From the NCBI GenBank assembly GCA_033557465.1, contig CM066034.1, forward strand, positions 984,041,637 to 984,105,636: a stretch of DNA of 64,000 bases. Reading direction: 5' to 3'. The notes beneath the pieces were generated by a model, which was given only the letters and a program-made list of their open reading frames with translations, was not told the DNA's origin and did not search any database. A program made the translations under genes and the position numbers. Source of the stretch: Ichthyophis bannanicus. Taxonomy: Eukaryota; Chordata; Amphibia; Gymnophiona; Ichthyophiidae. The first letter of the stretch is position 1. Each line of letters opens with the position of its first letter. Shown piece by piece: positions 21,116 to 32,695 of the stretch.

Positions 21116-21705
21116 AATTTCTTCCTGGAATAGAACACCAGTAGAAGCGAGACTAGAATTCAAGCATATGAGAGACATCAAGAGAGAGACAATGGGCGGC
21201 AGTAAAGGCAAAGCAAGGAGAAGAACTGGAGAAGAACTATGGTCTATGGTGAGCCAGTAAGTAGGGCAACTGGGCAGACTGGCTGAGTTATGAGGTCTTT
21301 ATCTGTTACTAATTACTTTTACTACATCTGGCTGTTCTGTAACTTACAGGTTAAGATCTACCCAATTTACAGTTTCAAAATACTTTTTATTCATTCATTA
21401 TTGGGGAGGCCAGATTTTGAAGGGATTTAGCCAGGCAACGTAATTACCCAGCTAGGTTGCTCTGCTTGAAAACATCTTCTTACTGGTGCAAAAAGTACTT
21501 TTAGACTTTCACTGCTGCTACTAAAAATATCTCTAGTGCTACAAAATCTACATAGTGCTGTGCAAATGTAAGAACAGTTTTTACAGCATTGCCCCTTCTC
21601 AAAAAAGGCATTTTTATGGAAATGATAGATTGCTGACAGCATGATGATTTGAGAAGGTAATGTGGATATCCTGCAAGATTTTATAAACAGGATTAAATAC
21701 TAAAG
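21116..21705. other. Unassigned, no supported gene
   Basis: Short frames only and no repeat I can name. The minus-strand 71-aa frame at 21427-21642 has no recognised domain. Confidence 0.3.
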
Positions 21706-21870
21706 ACGGGACTGATATTCAGTGGTAGCAGCTAGGCTATTTAAAGCACCTAGCCACTGCCCCTTTAATTGAACTCAGATATTCAATACCGAAACTTATC
21801 CGGCATCTGGTGCTAAATATCTGGGTTTGCCGGTCTACAAACCCAGATATTCAAGAAAAGGGGACGGCTA
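21706..21870. repeat. Hairpin-rich MITE family copy
   Basis: Shares gatattcagtgg, ctatttaaagcacc and tagccactg with the copy at 4790-5240. A hairpin pairs atatctgggttt (21818) with aaacccagatat (21839). Confidence 0.5.
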
Positions 21871-22137
21871 CTTCTGCAATTGTAAGTATTTACTTCTGGG
21901 AATTTTTCTAAATCTTGGGGAAATGAAATTCTTTAGATTAAAGCTGATTAATCTATGAACCCAGTATATTTGTTAAATCAGTCAGGGCCTAGTAGCAGCA
22001 AAGAGCTTTCAGTTTAAATTTAAAACACAGAAGAGAACTTTCTGGTTAAATTTAGAATCCAAGACTCCCTCTATCCAAGCAAGGGCTGTGGGACTCCCTC
22101 TGGAAATTGTGTAGCAGCCAGTTTTTAATAAGAGGAT

Positions 22138-23070
22138 TGTGGAAAATTGCAAGAGGCTCTTGATAAATTGGAAGACTGGGCATCCAAATGGCAGATGAAA
22201 TTTAATGTGGACAAGTGCAAAGTTATGCACCTAGGAAAGAACAACCCAAACTATGGTTACATAATGCAAGGTTCCATATTAGGAACCGCCATCCAGGAAA
22301 AAGATTTAGGCGTGATCATTGATAACATGTTAAAACCCTCCGCCCAGTGTGCAGCGGCGGCCAAGAGAGCAAATAGAATGTTAGGTATCATAAGGAAAGG
22401 AATGGAAAATAAAACAAAGGATATTATAATGCCTCTGTATCATTCCATGGTGTGACCGCACCTTGAATATTGTGTGCAATTCTGGTCGCCGTAACCTAAA
22501 AAGGATATAGCATTATTAGAAAATGTACAGTGAAGAGCGACCAAAATAGCAAAGGGGATGGAAGGATACCCCTATGAAGAGAGGCTATAAAGGTTAGGGC
22601 ATTCAACCTGGAAAAGAGACGGCTGAGGGGAGATATGATAGAGGTCTATAAATTAATGAATGGAGTGGAACAGGTAAATGTAGATTGATTGTTTAGGTCA
22701 TCAGAATATAGAAAGACTAGGGGACATGCAATGAAACTACAGGGTAACCTATTCAAGACTAATAAGAGAAAATATTTTTTCACTCAACGTGTAATCAAAC
22801 TCTGGAATTTGTTACTGGAGGATGTAGTAAAAGCTGTTAGTGTAGCTGGGTTTAAAAAAGGTTTGGACAAGTTCCTGGAGGAAAAGTCCATATACCATTA
22901 TTAAAAGGGACCCAGAATATCACTGCTTGACCCAATACAAGCATTGAGGAACCTGTGTCTTTTGGGGAAACTGCTAGGTAATTATGACCTAGATTGGCCA
23001 CTGTTGGAAATAGGATACTGGGCTTGCTGGACCTTGGTCTGACCCAGTATGGCATATCTTATGTTCTTAT
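22138..23070 (+). pseudogene. CR1 LINE, C-terminal RT and complete 3' end
   Basis: Codons from 22147 read KLEDWASKWQMKFNVDKCKVMHLG, DLGVIIDNMLKPSAQC, AKRANRMLG and then PHLEYCVQFW after a TGA at 22453. This is the C-terminal end of the CR1 RT. The 3' UTR follows, with tactgggcttgctgg, gtctgacccagtatgg and the ttcttat end at 23070. It is 5'-truncated inside the RT and carries several stops. Confidence 0.85.
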
Positions 23071-23084
23071 CCATTAGGACAGCT

Positions 23085-23302
23085 ATGCAGATGATCTAAC
23101 TGAGTAAGTTATCCAGTTAGCAGCTGGATATTGCCATTAACCAGATAGCGATCGACTCTGCCCACAGATCACCCCGGTTTTAGCTGGTCATTTTTTATGC
23201 AGTCTGTGGGGATATTCGGTAGCCCTAAGTGGGAACAGTGCTTTTTAGCAGATTATAATCTAATTAGTAGCCTTGCTAAATAGCTAAAAGACTTTGAATA
23301 TT
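23085..23302. repeat. Hairpin-rich MITE family copy
   Basis: Contains ggatattcggtagccc and agttagcagctggatattgcc, as in the copies at 4790 and 63845. The phrase tttgaatattggtccc closes it just before a Penelope-like coding scrap. Confidence 0.45.
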
Positions 23303-23500
23303 GGTCCCATTAATTTAAAATTCCAGGTTACACACAGCTCATATAGGATCCCTTGTTTGGACAGTCTCATTCAAAAGGGTCCTGTTGGTTTTACTACCAC
23401 TTTGTACCAGAAACCAACAGTATGCCACACTATGAGAGTTTCCATACAAGATCCCTCAAAAATTACTACTTATAATTTTCACAGTGCTAGAAGGCATATG
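23303..23500 (+). pseudogene. Penelope-like reverse transcriptase scrap
   Basis: The frame reads KFQVTHSSYRIPCLDSLIQK, then GPVGFTTTLYQKPTV and later SARRHM. Penelope-type RTs have here a conserved fragment of the form LD, then GF-T-LY-KPT, then S-HP, ending in a basic R-RR region, and these fit in order. Only about 60 codons remain before the sequence switches to an L2 RT. The call is by motif order alone; no full domain is present. Confidence 0.55.
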
Positions 23501-24998
23501 CAGCTCCATCCATATAGATGGTGTATCAATATTCAATATTGATAGTGTACATCACACTATAATGCTTAATAACCTAAAACAAATAGGTATAAATGCCACG
23601 GTACACAAATGGTTCACTTCATATCTACATAATAGAACGCAAAATGTAAAAATAGCTAATCAGACATCCAACACATATAAACAAGAAATTGGTCTCCCAC
23701 AAGGCTCAGCTCTATCAGCCCTCCTATTTAACATATATATAAAACCAGTTTGTGACATTTTCAAAAAATTCGGTGTACTCTATCATCTATACGCAGATGA
23801 TATTATGTTATACATTTCATTCACCATCCCTGATGTACCGATAAAACTCTTAACAGATTGTCTTAACGAAATTGCAACCTGGCTAAAAGCGAAAAACCTC
23901 CACATAAACCATTCAAAAACAGAGGTATTAATTGTAACAAAAAACCATTCATATGTCCCTCCAACCCACATAACAATACAAAACCATGACATCACAATAA
24001 AAAACGAAATAAGATACCTAGGAATCATTTTAGATACACACCTTACGATGAACACCCACATTAGAAACATTATAAAGAAAATCTACTTCAAACTCAAAAT
24101 ACTCAAGCAACTACGCCCCTTAGTTCACTTACAAGATTTCATTAACATAATACAGGCAACCATAACCCCACACTTTGATTTTTCCAACCTAATTCTCTTA
24201 GGTATAACGAAACAAAACATTAAAAGAATACAACTAGCACAGAACGCAGCAGCTAGAATTGTAATGAAAGCACACTCATTCCAGCATATTACTCCAATAT
24301 TAGCAACCCTGCATTGGCTCCTAATACAAAGCAGGATAATATATAAGACCACAATAACCACATTTAAAGCTCTCAATGGCATGGCTCCAATCCCATTAAG
24401 CAATCTTATAAGCAAGGAATCTCAAAAAGTCACTCACAGAAAAGGACACTCAAATAAATTAAGGACTCCAAATGATTTTATAAAAGCAACCAAACTAACT
24501 AATAACAGAGCCTTCTCACATGCGGCCCCCTTCATTTGGAACTCCATCCCAGAGGACCTAAGATCCACAACAGAAATTATAGAATTCCGCAAAAAACTGA
24601 AAACCTACCTCTTTACCATGCACTACAACAACATTGATAATACACTAATCATCCCAGAAAAAGGCTAAATAACACCCAACTGAGTAAAGCTAAACCTCAT
24701 AATTAACAGATTTGCACCCTCTTGTAAATAACCATGATTTAAATCTAAGGAACCTACAAACCTGTATCTGTACATAGTTCATAAATTGTTCTTGTTCTGT
24801 TATGTATTTAACCATTACATTGTTCTGTTATGCATTTAACCATTCACCGTTCTGTTACGTATTTAACTATTACATTGTTTACTGTCAAAAATTGTTCCAT
24901 GTAAAACAAGCCCTGCTTTGTTGACTGTTGTTCAATTGTGAGCCACATCTGAACTCTGGAAGATGCGGGATATAAATGATTGTTAAATAAATAAAATA
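23500..24998 (+). pseudogene. L2-clade LINE: RT C-terminal half with 3' end
   Basis: The frame ending at 24668 reads, from about 23530, HHTIMLNNLKQIGI, GLPQGSALSALLFNIYI, YADDIMLY, EIRYLGIILD, TPHFDFSNLIL, HWLLIQSR and APFIWNSIPEDLR, and closes with LKTYLFTMHY. It contains the catalytic YADD and the GLPQGS motif, but the front of the RT and the endonuclease are missing. The 3' UTR ends in an atgcgggatataaatg hairpin-like terminus and an aataaataaa tail at 24975-25013. The first ~15 codons of the 394-aa frame come from neighbouring sequence. Confidence 0.85.
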
Positions 24999-25156
24999 AA
25001 TAAATAAATAAATGTAAGACACAGTCCCTGCTCATCAGAGCTTACAATCTAATCAAGACAAAGAACATCACAAAACTGGGGACTAGAGTCTGGTAAGATA
25101 CACATAAGTGGTGAACAGGAGAGTGAGGAGCATGAGGATCCAAAAGCACCCGGTTT
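24999..25156 (-). mobile_element. L2-type 3' UTR fragment
   Basis: Shares gtaagacacagtccctgctc, then aactggggactagagt and agtgaggagcatgaggatcc-like text, with 35335-35480. It abuts the tail of the L2 at 23500-24998. Confidence 0.55.
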
Positions 25157-26040
25157 TTATGTTTAAAGAGATTATGCACATAGGAGAAAAGATTTTGAAA
25201 AGAATTCAACCGATTCGAAGAAAACGTTTAGAGACAGAGTCTATCCTGATAGATGCATTCGAAAAGGATATGTTGGTGCAAAGACAGGGACGATCTTACT
25301 GTTGCATATTTGTCCAAAGACATTTGAAAGATAATGAAACAAGAATGGTACACTGCAGACTTTTGAATTGTCTGAGAAAAGAAAAGTTACTGTAGCCTCT
25401 AAGAGAAGATGCAGTCAGAGAGAAACTGCTTCCATCAGCTTTGCCTATACTGGCTAGCAACATTGCAATTAAGGGACATGATAAACGTGGAAAATCCTCA
25501 GTGCGTGAGGTTTGTGTGTTCGGAGGTGAAGAGTCACTTTGTCCATCCACACACACAGTGCACAGATGATTTCAAAAAAACTGCTCTAGTTATTAGGCCG
25601 AGTACAAAGATTCATAGGAATACAATATCAACTCACGGTTAAATTTGGATTTCATTACAGTGGGTTCCATTAGTACAATTTTTTGGACAAGAGCAGGACT
25701 CACTTTGGCTCGTTAAGCTGTATTTCTTTGCTCCTTATTATGCTTGCTATCTCTTATGCAGTTCTGTTTCTTTGATTCATTTATAGTACTAATATCAGTC
25801 TTTATGGTGGTGCACACGATAAGGCTCATCGGAATTTAGCAAAGCCCATTCTAAAACACGAATAAAGACATGCAGAAACGCACGTGGATTCATAGGCATG
25901 TGTAATGGGAGGAGCTGTTTTACGTGAGAAAAATTGACGGAGGAAACCTGGCTAATTCCTCCTATAAGGGCTAGCCAAAATTAGCACTTTTTAAAAACTT
26001 TCAGGTGTAAATCCTGATGTAACATTTTAACATAAAAGCA
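25157..26040. other. Unassigned; decayed coding-like sequence possible
   Basis: Plus-strand frames around 25108-25395 and 25409-25642 read like diverged protein (for example ILIDAFEKDMLVQRQGRSY), but I recognise no family and both contain stops. No repeat is identified to 26040. Confidence 0.25.
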
Positions 26041-26660
26041 TATTGCCAATAGGACGACCAGCACCCTGTACAGCCCGGCAGAATCGGGCCATGCAAAGGT
26101 ACACCCCCATTCTGATCCAATGGCTCCCACGGGATCAGAATCGGGTCTAGTGCCTAAACGTGCAGGTCGGAACCTGATTCTGTCCAGCTGTACATCCCGG
26201 TGACTACCCAGCTAATTCAACTGGGCACGTGAATGGAGCCGCAGTGAATTCACAAGCAGTGATTGCCAGCCGCACCAGAGTGACTCCCATTCCCCACAGC
26301 CTGACGTCCGATCTGGCCTTCCAAGGCCTGGGTCGGGCTGCGGGGAACCTCTTGAGCCCCTTCACCACGATCCTCCGCTGTCCAGTCAGACATTGCACCT
26401 TCGAAGTTGAATAGGTCCCACATCTAGCCTGAAGGCTCTGGACGTATAGGGCCGACCTCAGAATTGGCCCTGTACATCCAGTGTCAAGAGCCGCCCACAT
26501 CAAGCCCTTGCTCCACCTCCAGAATGCTCCCTCCTGCCCCCATCTGGGCCTCCCCTTACAAACTCGCTGTTCGTACACGGAGGTTAGGGACGGGGACGGC
26601 AGGGGATGAATAGCGGGGATGGATTTTCCAATGGGACAGAATGACCCCCGTAGTGTATGA
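26041..26660. repeat. GC-rich palindrome-mosaic repeat, copy 2 (inverted relative to copy 1)
   Basis: Shares cagaatcgggcc, cagcccgacc-type and gatggattttccaatggg phrases with copy 1 at 20369-21005, in the opposite orientation. Ends with gacagaatgacccccgta near 26637-26655, which matches the family's terminal motif. Adjoins the 3' end of a minus-strand CR1. Confidence 0.55.
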
Positions 26661-27456
26661 CACAGATAAAGACCAGTATGATCCATTTTGTCTGACCAGT
26701 AAGGTGGCAAGAGTGGTTGTACCTGCTGCTCCGTGCAGTTCGCCCCTTCTATTTGTTGAAGTATAAAAGATATTTAAATTTGGTTTGATTTCATCCTCTT
26801 GCTATAAAGGGATCCACTGTGTCTGTCCCATGCCATTTTGAATTCTGTCGCTGTATTAGTCTCCCACCACCTCAATCGGGAGGGCATTCCAAGCATCCGC
26901 CACCCTTCGGTGAAAAGGTATTTCATGACATTGCTTTTAAGTTTACCCCCTTACAGCTTCATGTTATACCCTCTAGTTTTACAGCTTCCCCGTCTTTGGA
27001 AGAGGTTTGTTTGTTCATTAATACCCTCTAAGTATTTAAAAGTCTGTATCATATCTCCCCTGTCCCTCCTCTCCTCCAGCGTGTACATGTTTAGGTCTTC
27101 AAGTCTCTTCTCATAATGCTTCTGACGCAGGCTCCAAATCATTTTGATCACCTTCCTCTAAACCGTTTCCAGTCTTTTTATATCCTTTGTGAGATACGGT
27201 CTCCAAAACTCAACACAATACTCCAAGTGAGGCTTAACCAGTGACTTATACAGGGGCATTAATACCTCCTCCTTTCTGCTGGTAATTCCTCTCTGTATGC
27301 AGCAGAGCATCCTTCTGGTTTGCCACCACCTTGTCACACTGTTTCGCCACCTTCAGATCCTCAGACACTATCACTCTGAGGTCCCTCTCCTGGTGCGTTC
27401 ACACCACCCTCTCGCTCCCTATCGCATACAGTTCCTTTGCGTTTCTGCATCCCAAG

Positions 27457-28090
27457 TAGGGCCCTACCAAGCCATAAATGCTGCCTGTGCAATTTGCACA
27501 TCTGGCACGTCCCCCCCCCCCCCAAACACAGGTTTGTCATTCGTCCCATGCCCGGCATCTCCCCATCTTATCTCCATGTCCAGCTGGTTCCCCCCTCCCC
27601 CCATGCTTCCTGTTCGCCTGCCGTTGCCCAGCCACCGTCGCTTCTGTGTTCCGGCCGCAGCAATGAAGCAGATATGCAATTGAAAAAAAAACATGCGGGT
27701 CTCGCCAACTCCATGCCTTCATGCAGGTCTGATCTCTGACATATGCTCATGTCAGAGGAGGGAGAGGCCAGGCCACTCATTCAAATGCAGGTCTTTGCAA
27801 CTCCACACTTGAGTAGCTGGTCTGGTTCCTTCTTCCTCTTATGCGAGGATACATCAAAGGTGGGAGGGATCAGGCCAACGTGCGAGCGCAGAGTCAGAAA
27901 GATCCACAGGGATTTTATCAATTGGCTGTCCGCTCCATTCTGCTGCTGCCACTGCAGGAACACAAAAGCAGCAGCGGCGGGGCAACGGCAGGCAGCATGG
28001 GGGGAGCCGAGGCCAGCAACCTCCAAATGTGCCTCTATTTTTTTGCGTCCTCTCAGCTGCATCGCTTGCACAGAGCTAGGTACAGTGCTG
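27457..28090. mobile_element. Non-autonomous hAT element, 8-bp TSD
   Basis: Flanked by the 8-bp direct repeat atcccaag (27449-27456 and 28091-28098), which lies within the CR1 reading, so the insertion is clear. Termini read tagggccctaccaagcc at the left and, inverted, cagcactgtacctagc at the right, of the TAG/CAG form typical of hAT. Inside, the arm near 27590-27680 pairs imperfectly with 27919-28015 (caattg, ctgct, ggcaacggcaggc, gcatggggggag). It encodes no transposase. The ORFs here are artefacts of the palindrome and a C13 run (27511-27523). Confidence 0.85.
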
Positions 28091-28567
28091 ATCCCAAGTG
28101 CATGACTCTACACTTCTTCGCATTAAATCTTAACTGCCAAGCATTAGACCGTTCTTTCAGTTTTTATAGCCGGATGGATGCTTGTCCTCATATTATCCAC
28201 TCCTTCAGTGGAGTCCACTTTGTTGAAAATCTTCATGTCGTCAGCAAAAAGTTAAACTTTTGCCCTTTAGTCCTTCATCAATGTCACTTACAAAGACATT
28301 GAACAGTACCAGTCCCAAGATAGATCCCTTGGACACTCCACTGCCCACCTTCCTTTCTTCTGAGTAAGTTCTGTTTAGGATCACTATCTGTCAATCAACC
28401 AATTTCTGATCCAGTTCACCACCTTGGCAGGCTTCTCAGTTTATTGATAAGCCTCAACAGTATCAAAGACTTTTGCTGAAATCTACGCAGATCACATCCA
28501 TCGTATGCCCTTGATCTAGTTCTCTGGTCACCCAGTCAAAGAACTCAGTCAAATTTGTTTGAAATGA

Positions 28568-28825
28568 TCATCCTTTGGTAAAGTCATGCTGCCTCGGATC
28601 GTGCAATCCATTGGATTCTAGAAAGTCCACTATTCTTTCTTTCAGGAGCATCTCCATTACTTCTCCGACCACCAAGGTAAGGCTTACCAGCCTATAGTTT
28701 GTCATCTCTTCCATATTACCACTTTTATGAATAGGTATTACATCAGCTCTTCTCCAAATCTGTGGAACCTCTCCTGTCTCCAAGGATCTATTAAAAATAT
28801 CCTTTAAAGGCGGTATATTTGTCAA
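28568..28825 (-). pseudogene. CR1 RT segment, minus strand
   Basis: Reads LKDIFNRSLETGEVPQIWRRADVIPIHKS, NYRLVSLTLVVGEVMEMLLKER, FLESNGLHDPRQHDFTKG, the finger part of the CR1 RT, and belongs to the element at 26661-30490. The stretch downstream (28130-28560) continues it with frameshifts. Confidence 0.8.
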
Positions 28826-29072
28826 TCATACATGTCCTTCTCTAGGATTTTCTTTAGTGAATACAGAACTGAAGTATTTGTTTAGCATTTCCGTTTTTTC
28901 CACATCACTTTCCACTTTTGAGTCTTGAAATTCCATCACTGGTCTTTGTCTTCTTCCGAATATACCTGAAAAACGTTTGGCTCCACACTTCACATCTTTA
29001 GCCATCTTTACTGCCGTCTTTTCTTTTGCTATCCTTATTTCTTGCTTTGTCTCTTTTAACTTTATCCTGTTT

Positions 29073-29128
29073 CAGGATACTGGGCTTGATGGACCTTGGT
29101 CTGACCCAGTATGGCATTTCTTATGTTT
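29073..29128 (+). mobile_element. Ultra-short CR1 tail inserted in a CR1
   Basis: Fifty-six bases, caggatactgggcttgatgg to cttatgtttt, match the extreme 3' end of CR1 copies at 19636 and 23070. They lie in opposite orientation within the minus-strand CR1, between codons reading TKLKEAIKRAMDLY and the downstream RT. Confidence 0.8.
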
Positions 29129-29215
29129 TTTAGAGGAACTTACATAGAGATCCATTGCCCTTTTTATTGCCTCTTTCAGTTTAGTCCACTGCCTTTCCAC
29201 TTCTCATATCTCCTC

Positions 29216-29898
29216 TCATCTTGCCAACTCATCCTTCAGGTACTTTCCCATTTTTCTGAAGTCAACGTTTTTGAAAACTAGAACCTGGAGTTTGCTGTAA
29301 TTGGACTCTGCCTTGGCTTTTTTCTCAAACCACACAATGTGATGATCGCTGCTGCTCAAATGGGCACTCACCTGGACATTCGACACACTATCTCCATTGG
29401 TTAGTATTAGATCCAGCATTGAACTTCCCCTGGTTGGTTCCATCACCATTTGTCTGAGCTATGCTTCTTGGAAGGCATCCACAATCTTTTTACTTCTTTC
29501 CAAATTTGCAGAAGGAATACTCCAATCCACATCTGTTAGATTAAAGTCACCCAATATGATCACTTCTCTCTTTATTGCTACCTTTGCAATATCAATGATC
29601 AATTCTCTATCCATTTCTTCTGTTTGAGTTGGAAGTCTGTAGACTACAACAGTATGGATGATAATGCCATCTCCTCAATCCAACACAATCCACAGCACTT
29701 ATCTTTTCCCCACGTCTCCTGTATTTCAGCAGTTTTAATATTGCTTTTGACATATAGGGCTACTCCTCCTCCTTTTCTGCCATCTCTATTCCTTCTAAAT
29801 AGATTATGGCCAGCTGTGATTATATCCCATTCATGTGACTCATTAAACCATGTTTCTGTAATGGCCACAATGTCCATGTCCATGTCCATTTCCACCAT
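29216..29898 (-). pseudogene. CR1 endonuclease domain, frameshifted
   Basis: Two minus-strand frames carry the endonuclease motifs: VAITETWFNESHEWDI and RRNRDGRKGGGVALYVKS near 29750-29890, and LDLILTN, SSSDHHIVWFE near 29330-29420. These are the ETW, GGGVALYV and SDHH signatures of the CR1 apurinic-like endonuclease, in order. The frames are separated by frameshifts. Confidence 0.8.
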
Positions 29899-30289
29899 TA
29901 GGGCTTCCAGGTCAGGAACGTTGTTGACTAGACTTCAAGCATTTGTACTCATTGCCTTCCAGCAATTGTTGGTTGGCTTGTTACACTTTGCATGGATTTT
30001 ATTTCAGACTCCTTTTCCCTCTTGTCATTGAAGTGTGGGTTAATATGATGGCTTTTTCCAATGTTATTATAATATTTTTGCTGGAAGTGACATCCAAACT
30101 TGGGGGGGGTCCATTTGTCACCCCCTTTCCCTAGTTTAAATGCTTGTTTACGTATTGCTTCAATTTTTCACTTAGGATCCTTTTTCCTGCCACAGTCCAT
30201 CAACACAGTATAGCCTCTTGTTCCATCTATTGCGCCCGTTGCCTATATATCTACTGTAAATCCTTCTTGTTTACACCAGGTGTGGAGCC

Positions 30290-30490
30290 ACGTATTAAAG
30301 TTGGTCACGTGATGCAGCGTCTCTTCCCCCTTATCATGAACAAGTAGAACTTTTGAGAATGTTATCATGTTGACAGTGGGTTAAAGTTTCTCTCCCAAAA
30401 TCTGGAAGTCTCTTTGTAATGTAGAGGTACTGTTCTAGCCAGGTCATTTGTACTCAAGTGGATAACAACATCAATTCTGGAGTGCTATCG
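30290..30490 (-). pseudogene. CR1 ORF1 esterase-like remnant
   Basis: Reading IDVVIHLSTNDLARTVPLHYKET, then SRFWERNFNP, on the minus strand. CR1 ORF1 proteins carry an SGNH-type esterase domain with a motif ending GTND; here it reads STND. It is a short remnant, and the rest of ORF1 is not clear. A further CR1 ORF1 piece may be present at 31210-31400 (KEVKEHL, LLEALCTNKI). Confidence 0.5.
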
Positions 30491-30494
30491 CTGT

Positions 30495-31200
30495 CATATG
30501 CATGCATTCCCTAACAGAAATGGGGAAGACGTGTAGATTTTTGACCCATCCTCGCCACTCCCTAACCATGCGCCTGACATGTCCCCATGCAACTTACACA
30601 CAATTAAGACATCCATATGTAAAGCGAGTCCTTTCTAAAATTGCTATTTACATGTGGATGCCATTTACACATGTATGTGCCATCATAGACAGGTGTAAAA
30701 TGCGAATAAGGCTTCTAAAATAATCCCCTATATGTGCAATGAGTTCCTCTAATTGTCCCAGTTATTTGCTGCGTGTACCGGTAGCATACACACCCATGTG
30801 CCTCTAGCCCCAGGCGATATTATAAGCACCCCATGCCCGCGTGTATTTGGGGCATATTTCATAAAGTGAAGCACGTGCACACTTGATAAAATAAGGGGCG
30901 TACTGACGCATCTTAAGCTAGTCACACCTAGACTGGGAGGAAATGCAAATGAGTCATAGTATTCTACAACTTAAGAGTGTAAATTTCGGCCCCGCCTAGA
31001 CTCCACTCCTTTGTATACACCAACTGGAAGTATGCGCATGCTGACAGTGTCATGACTGCCCAAAACGTGCACATAAATCCTTTCACATAGGGAATGACAT
31101 GTGTAAATTGCACACAACCTTTTGCACGTCCCTTGTAAAATTGGCCCCAAAGTGCTGTTTTATGCACAAAAAGGACTAACAAAATTGCACGCAACATGAT
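30495..31200. repeat. Probable decayed MITE inside CR1 5' region
   Basis: AT-balanced sequence with phrases recalling a foldback MITE: ttgtaaaattggccccaaag near 31134 and a related, inverted stretch near 30717-30735. If 31210-31400 is CR1 ORF1, this segment interrupts it. Termini are not resolved. Confidence 0.3.
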
Positions 31201-32477
31201 TTAAACCAAATATAACTCCTGTGTTCATTTACCCAGTTTAGCAATCTGGACATTCTCCAGGTCAATCAACTTTTGGGATGTTATTTTGTTTGTACAGAGG
31301 GCTTCCAGTAAAACGCTCTGTCTTTCATCCTCCACTATTTACAGGTGCTCTTTTACCTCTTTCTTTGTGTCCTTGATTGTTCAAGTGGCTTTTGAAAACC
31401 TGGACTTCTGAGAAGCTGTTTTGGCTCTCCTTCAAGTTCTCTACATGTTTTCCATGGATGTGCTGAATACGTGTATTGTTGAATATTGGTCTCTGTCCCA
31501 AGTTTACAGTAATAACCTTTACTTCTTGGCTATTCTTCTAAGGAACAATGACTAGTACATGGGGAAAGACTTCATGTCCCACTAGAAATATTTACTCATT
31601 GGATGCAGCTCCCAAGAACCTCATGTGGGGTTGTTGCTTGCAGAATTCCAAGCCGCAGGGAAATTCCCTGTGTTCCTCTATTACACTGAAAGACATTCTT
31701 TCTTAGGACGATCAGTGAGGACAGGGTCTTGTAATAACAACAGGAATGAAAATATATTATTACACATTCCCAAGTGCAGACAGCCAAAGACTGGAGAGAC
31801 ATTTGGTCTTTGGGAATATACACTATATTGCAACAATTATTCAGGCTTATGCTTACTCATACGTGTGTTTTTCAGCTGCCTTATATATCACAGGTAGTGT
31901 CTGAAGAAATTTAGCTCCCACGGGGGACATATCCCTTTGCTGTCTATCATCAATTTTTATATTGCAGAGCTTCAACTTGCCTCTGAAACTGCTTCAAAGA
32001 GATATGCCTTAAATATCTTCACAGCTGTATTTTGAGTTCTGTGATGATTTTAGTATTGGCCAATCTAACTAGCTTTTCTATCCTCTAACATAACCTAGTA
32101 CATCAGCTTTTCTATCCTCTAATATAAGCTAGTACATCCCACAAACTGCGCTAGCATTGTGAAGTGGGGGTTTGCAAGCCCATCAAAACTGAGTTCCTTT
32201 TCTACATATAACACTGTCTTTTAAAAAATGAAAACTATACCTCCTGTCTACCTCTGTCATAATATGCAGGTGAACACATACTGCTTCGCTGCAGATTTCA
32301 TTCCATACAGAGTTCTTTGCAAAATTGCAGAGTCAATTGTACACATGGCCACTAGGTGGAAGCACAACCATATTTTTCAGGAAGCTTAAGGATTGAATTG
32401 CCATGTGACCCCCAAGGTCAAAATTATTCCATGATTCATAGGCATTAAGTGAAGAGCAGCAACACAGTACTGTCACG
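31201..32477. other. Mostly unassigned; 34-bp tandem duplication at 32071-32138
   Basis: The unit agcttttctatcctctaa to gtacatc occurs twice in tandem (32071-32104 and 32105-32138). No gene is supported. Part of 31210-31400 may be CR1 ORF1. Confidence 0.35.
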
Positions 32478-32485
32478 CTGGAGCA

Positions 32486-32687
32486 TAAGGTTGCCAACTG
32501 GCTCCTGATGCGCCCGACAGGCTTGATCCAGTCCTGGGTTTACCCTATTGCATGCAGGGACATGTAGTCTTGCTTTTCTTATGGAGTGCAATAGGGAATT
32601 CAGAACTACATCTCCATGCATGCAATGGGGTAAACCCAGGACTGGATCAAGCCTGTCGGGAGCATCTGGAGCCAGTTGGCAACCCTA
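32486..32687. mobile_element. 202-bp hAT-type foldback MITE with 8-bp TSD
   Basis: Direct repeats ctggagca at 32478-32485 and 32688-32695 bound the element. The termini read taaggttgccaactgg at the left and, inverted, tagggttgccaactgg at the right. The arms of about 80 bp (to about 32572 and from about 32601) are near-complementary, so the whole element is a hairpin. It has no coding capacity. Confidence 0.85.
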
Positions 32688-32695
32688 CTGGAGCA

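Larger units (their letters stand above)
26661..30490 (-). mobile_element. Long CR1 LINE with 3' end, RT, endonuclease and ORF1 part
   Basis: Minus-strand order from 3' to 5': 3' UTR (26661-26850), C-terminal RT (26850-27456), RT (28099-28840), endonuclease (29210-29900), and an ORF1 esterase-like segment (30290-30490). It is the most complete CR1 here. It has many stops, a 634-bp hAT insertion (27457-28090), a 56-bp CR1 tail (29073-29128), and a deletion near 28810. It is therefore old. Confidence 0.8.

Noticed and set aside
27297..28302. Several overlapping frames of 60-153 aa on both strands
   Set aside because: They cover the hAT element at 27457-28090 and its palindromic arms.
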